This document shows positions 6,474 to 7,128 of a DNA stretch of 7,128 bases, piece after piece; positions within the stretch are counted from its first letter, which is position 1; each line of letters starts with the position of its first letter. The notes below the pieces were generated by a model. It searched no databases and was not told the origin of the DNA. It saw only the letters and a list, made by a program, of their open reading frames with translations. Source of the stretch: Verrucomicrobiota bacterium (GTDB lineage Bacteria > Verrucomicrobiota > Verrucomicrobiia > Verrucomicrobiales > DEV007); NCBI GenBank assembly GCA_027618625.1, contig JAQCER010000162.1, positions 1 through 7,128 on the forward strand, read 5' to 3'. The translations under genes and the position numbers were made by a program.

Positions 6474-6493
6474 ATTCAAACGAGCGTTTGAAT
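6474..6493. promoter_or_regulatory. Perfect 9+9 bp palindrome, operator-like
   Basis: The left arm ATTCAAACG (6474-6482) and right arm CGTTTGAAT (6485-6493) are exact inverse complements around a two-base AG centre. This size and symmetry, with a CG at the inner end of each arm, is typical of operators bound by dimeric repressors such as the TetR family. No regulator gene is adjacent in the window. As a minus-strand RNA it would form an 8-bp AT-rich hairpin 62 bases after the protease stop, but without a T-run, so it makes a poor terminator. Confidence 0.5.
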
Positions 6494-6554
6494 GTGCCGA
6501 CGATTGCTGACAGCGCCAGTGGCTGGTAGCAGGCCGATTTATCTGCGCAGTTCC

Positions 6555-7037
6555 TCAACGCGGTCGCCGCCGCTGCAGGCCCAGGCAGAGAGCTCCTGCT
6601 CCAAGCATCAATCCGGTGGAAGGCTCAGGAACTACCGACCAACCAAGATCCTGAAGTGCTGCGACATCCACGTTGGTGAGTTCGAGCCGACGAATACTTG
6701 CCGTGAAGTCTGCTGAAGGATCCATCAGCGTATCCTGCAGGACGCCACTTCCAACGGTACCAGCGAGGTTCGGGGTGCCTGCGGAAAAGATGAACGACTC
6801 GTAGGCGTCTTCTTTCCAGTGTAGATTGCTGCCGCTCGCCATATCCAGGCTGGTCAGCGATGTCCCATTGTCTGAATTGTAGGCTGCCAAGGCGTTGGAT
6901 CCCGTAAATGTCGATCCGGCGACGTGCTCGGTCCACTGATTGAACGAAAGGTTGAGACCGAGGGCGTGACCGATTTCATGCAAAGCGATGGTGTAGAAAT
7001 CGGTTGCTCCTGTAGGCGCTGCAGTGGCGTCGGTCCT
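6555..7037 (-). CDS. PEP-CTERM zinc metalloprotease, C-terminal part (N-terminus missing)
   Basis: Recognisable protein begins near 7031 (DATAAPTGATDFYTIALHE) and runs to TGA at 6557-6555. The zinc motif HEIGH is at 6980-6966, preceded by the usual DFYTIAL helix. Next come NSDNGTSLTS, GSNLHW (a possible further zinc ligand His), DTLMDP and LTNVDVAALQDLGW, then a PEP-CTERM tail: VPEPS (6632-6618), a Gly/Ala/Leu-rich helix and RRRPR. Such proteases are exported, and the tail is processed by an exosortase. The motif is HExxHxxG without the His or Asp three residues later, so it is not a classical metzincin. The signal peptide and N-terminal half are absent. The frame stays open to the right edge (7128) with no ATG or GTG, and the bases beyond about 7037 read as a different protein in another frame. 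The gene is therefore either truncated by a rearrangement or cut by an assembly join. The only start codon inside is a TTG at 6983, which would make no sense for a secreted protein. Confidence 0.72.
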   Translation of the reverse strand, partial: RTDATAAPTGATDFYTIALHEIGHALGLNLSFNQWTEHVAGSTFTGSNALAAYNSDNGTSLTSLDMASGSNLHWKEDAYESFIFSAGTPNLAGTVGSGVLQDTLMDPSADFTASIRRLELTNVDVAALQDLGWSVVPEPSTGLMLGAGALCLGLQRRRPR

Positions 7038-7128
7038 TGCGCAGAGAGCGCTGCAATTAAATTCGATCGTGTCAGCAGTCCCACTGGTTGGCCGCCTGAA
7101 TCCACGACGGGAAAATCCTGCTGGAAGC
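7028..7128 (-). pseudogene. CBS-domain fragment (end of a CBS domain), in a different frame from the protease
   Basis: The minus-strand frame starting at 7126 reads FQQDFPVVDSGGQPVGLL, then TRSNLIAALSAQGPT. This is the characteristic second half of a CBS domain: strand-turn 'FPVVD-x-G-G-x-x-V-G-L-L-T-R', helix 'x-x-L-I-A-A-L', then 'x-x-G-P'. CBS domains bind adenosine nucleotides and sit on transporters, IMP dehydrogenase, and site-2 (M50) proteases, where this wording is common. The protein enters from the right edge and loses its sense at about 7030, exactly where the metalloprotease reading begins one frame over. In its own frame it continues as nonsense across the protease gene to a stop at 6854. 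The parent gene cannot be named from 33 residues. Confidence 0.55.

Larger units (their letters stand above)
6166..6554. other. 389-bp gap without an intact gene
   Basis: No reading frame in this stretch looks like an intact gene. It holds a probable carrier-protein remnant (6204-6310, minus), a 9-bp tandem duplication (GTTTTACTT twice, 6374-6391) in a T-rich patch, a small near-palindrome TCTTCA-A-TGAAGA (6454-6466) and a perfect 9+9 palindrome (6474-6493). The promoter of the amidase operon should lie in the left part of this gap, upstream of 6165 on the minus strand, but I cannot place its boxes. Confidence 0.6.

Noticed and set aside
6454..6493. Palindromes considered as insertion-sequence ends or a CRISPR repeat
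   Set aside because: There is only one copy of each, with no target-site duplication, no transposase fragment and no regularly spaced repeats.
6492..6716. Plus-strand open frame of 74 codons starting inside the palindrome
   Set aside because: It runs antisense through the PEP-CTERM tail of the protease, and its composition (Ser/Arg-rich, no motif) is that of a shadow.

Overview
The window reads as chromosomal DNA of a Gram-negative bacterium, most likely from the Verrucomicrobiota or a related PVC lineage. The pointers are a PEP-CTERM sorting tail on a secreted metalloprotease (PEP motif, hydrophobic helix, arginine cluster), several exported proteins with signal peptides, one likely lipoprotein, moderate GC content and frequent GTG starts. 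The lineage is an inference from gene content; there is no rRNA or other decisive marker here.

Layout, left to right. (1) Positions 1-797, minus strand: the N-terminal ~265 residues of a GHKL/HSP90-like ATPase that runs off the left edge. (2) A 95-bp divergent gap, then cysS (893-2362, plus), a complete cysteinyl-tRNA synthetase with all class I and zinc motifs. (3) After a 70-bp gap holding a three-copy 15-bp tandem repeat, a tight plus-strand group of four small envelope genes (2433-4411): a secreted CIA30-family protein, a two-helix membrane protein, a secreted protein of unknown family and a lipoprotein with an NTF2/SnoaL-like fold. Their ends overlap by 4, 4 and 11 bases, so they are very probably co-translated. 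(4) Converging on them from the minus strand, a two-gene unit: a DUF1460 NlpC/P60-type amidase (5188-6165) followed after 5 bp by a DUF2233/NAGPA phosphodiester glycosidase (4424-5182), both with export signals. (5) Positions 6166-6554 carry no intact gene but hold what looks like a decayed acyl-carrier-protein fragment (6204-6310, minus) and a perfect 9+9 palindrome (6474-6493). (6) At the right edge, on the minus strand, the C-terminal part of a PEP-CTERM metalloprotease (HEIGH motif). Just upstream of it, in a different frame, lies the end of a CBS domain.

How the genes work together: the intact plus group and the minus pair all point to the cell envelope, the pair specifically to peptidoglycan or sugar-phosphodiester turnover. 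The right 1 kb looks rearranged: a fragment of one gene abuts an N-terminally missing second gene at about 7030, and next to it sits a degenerate carrier-protein remnant. I see no CRISPR array, tRNA, rRNA, insertion sequence or convincing defence system. The most unusual items are the out-of-frame gene junction at the right edge, the carrier-protein remnant and the unrecognised overlapping envelope operon.
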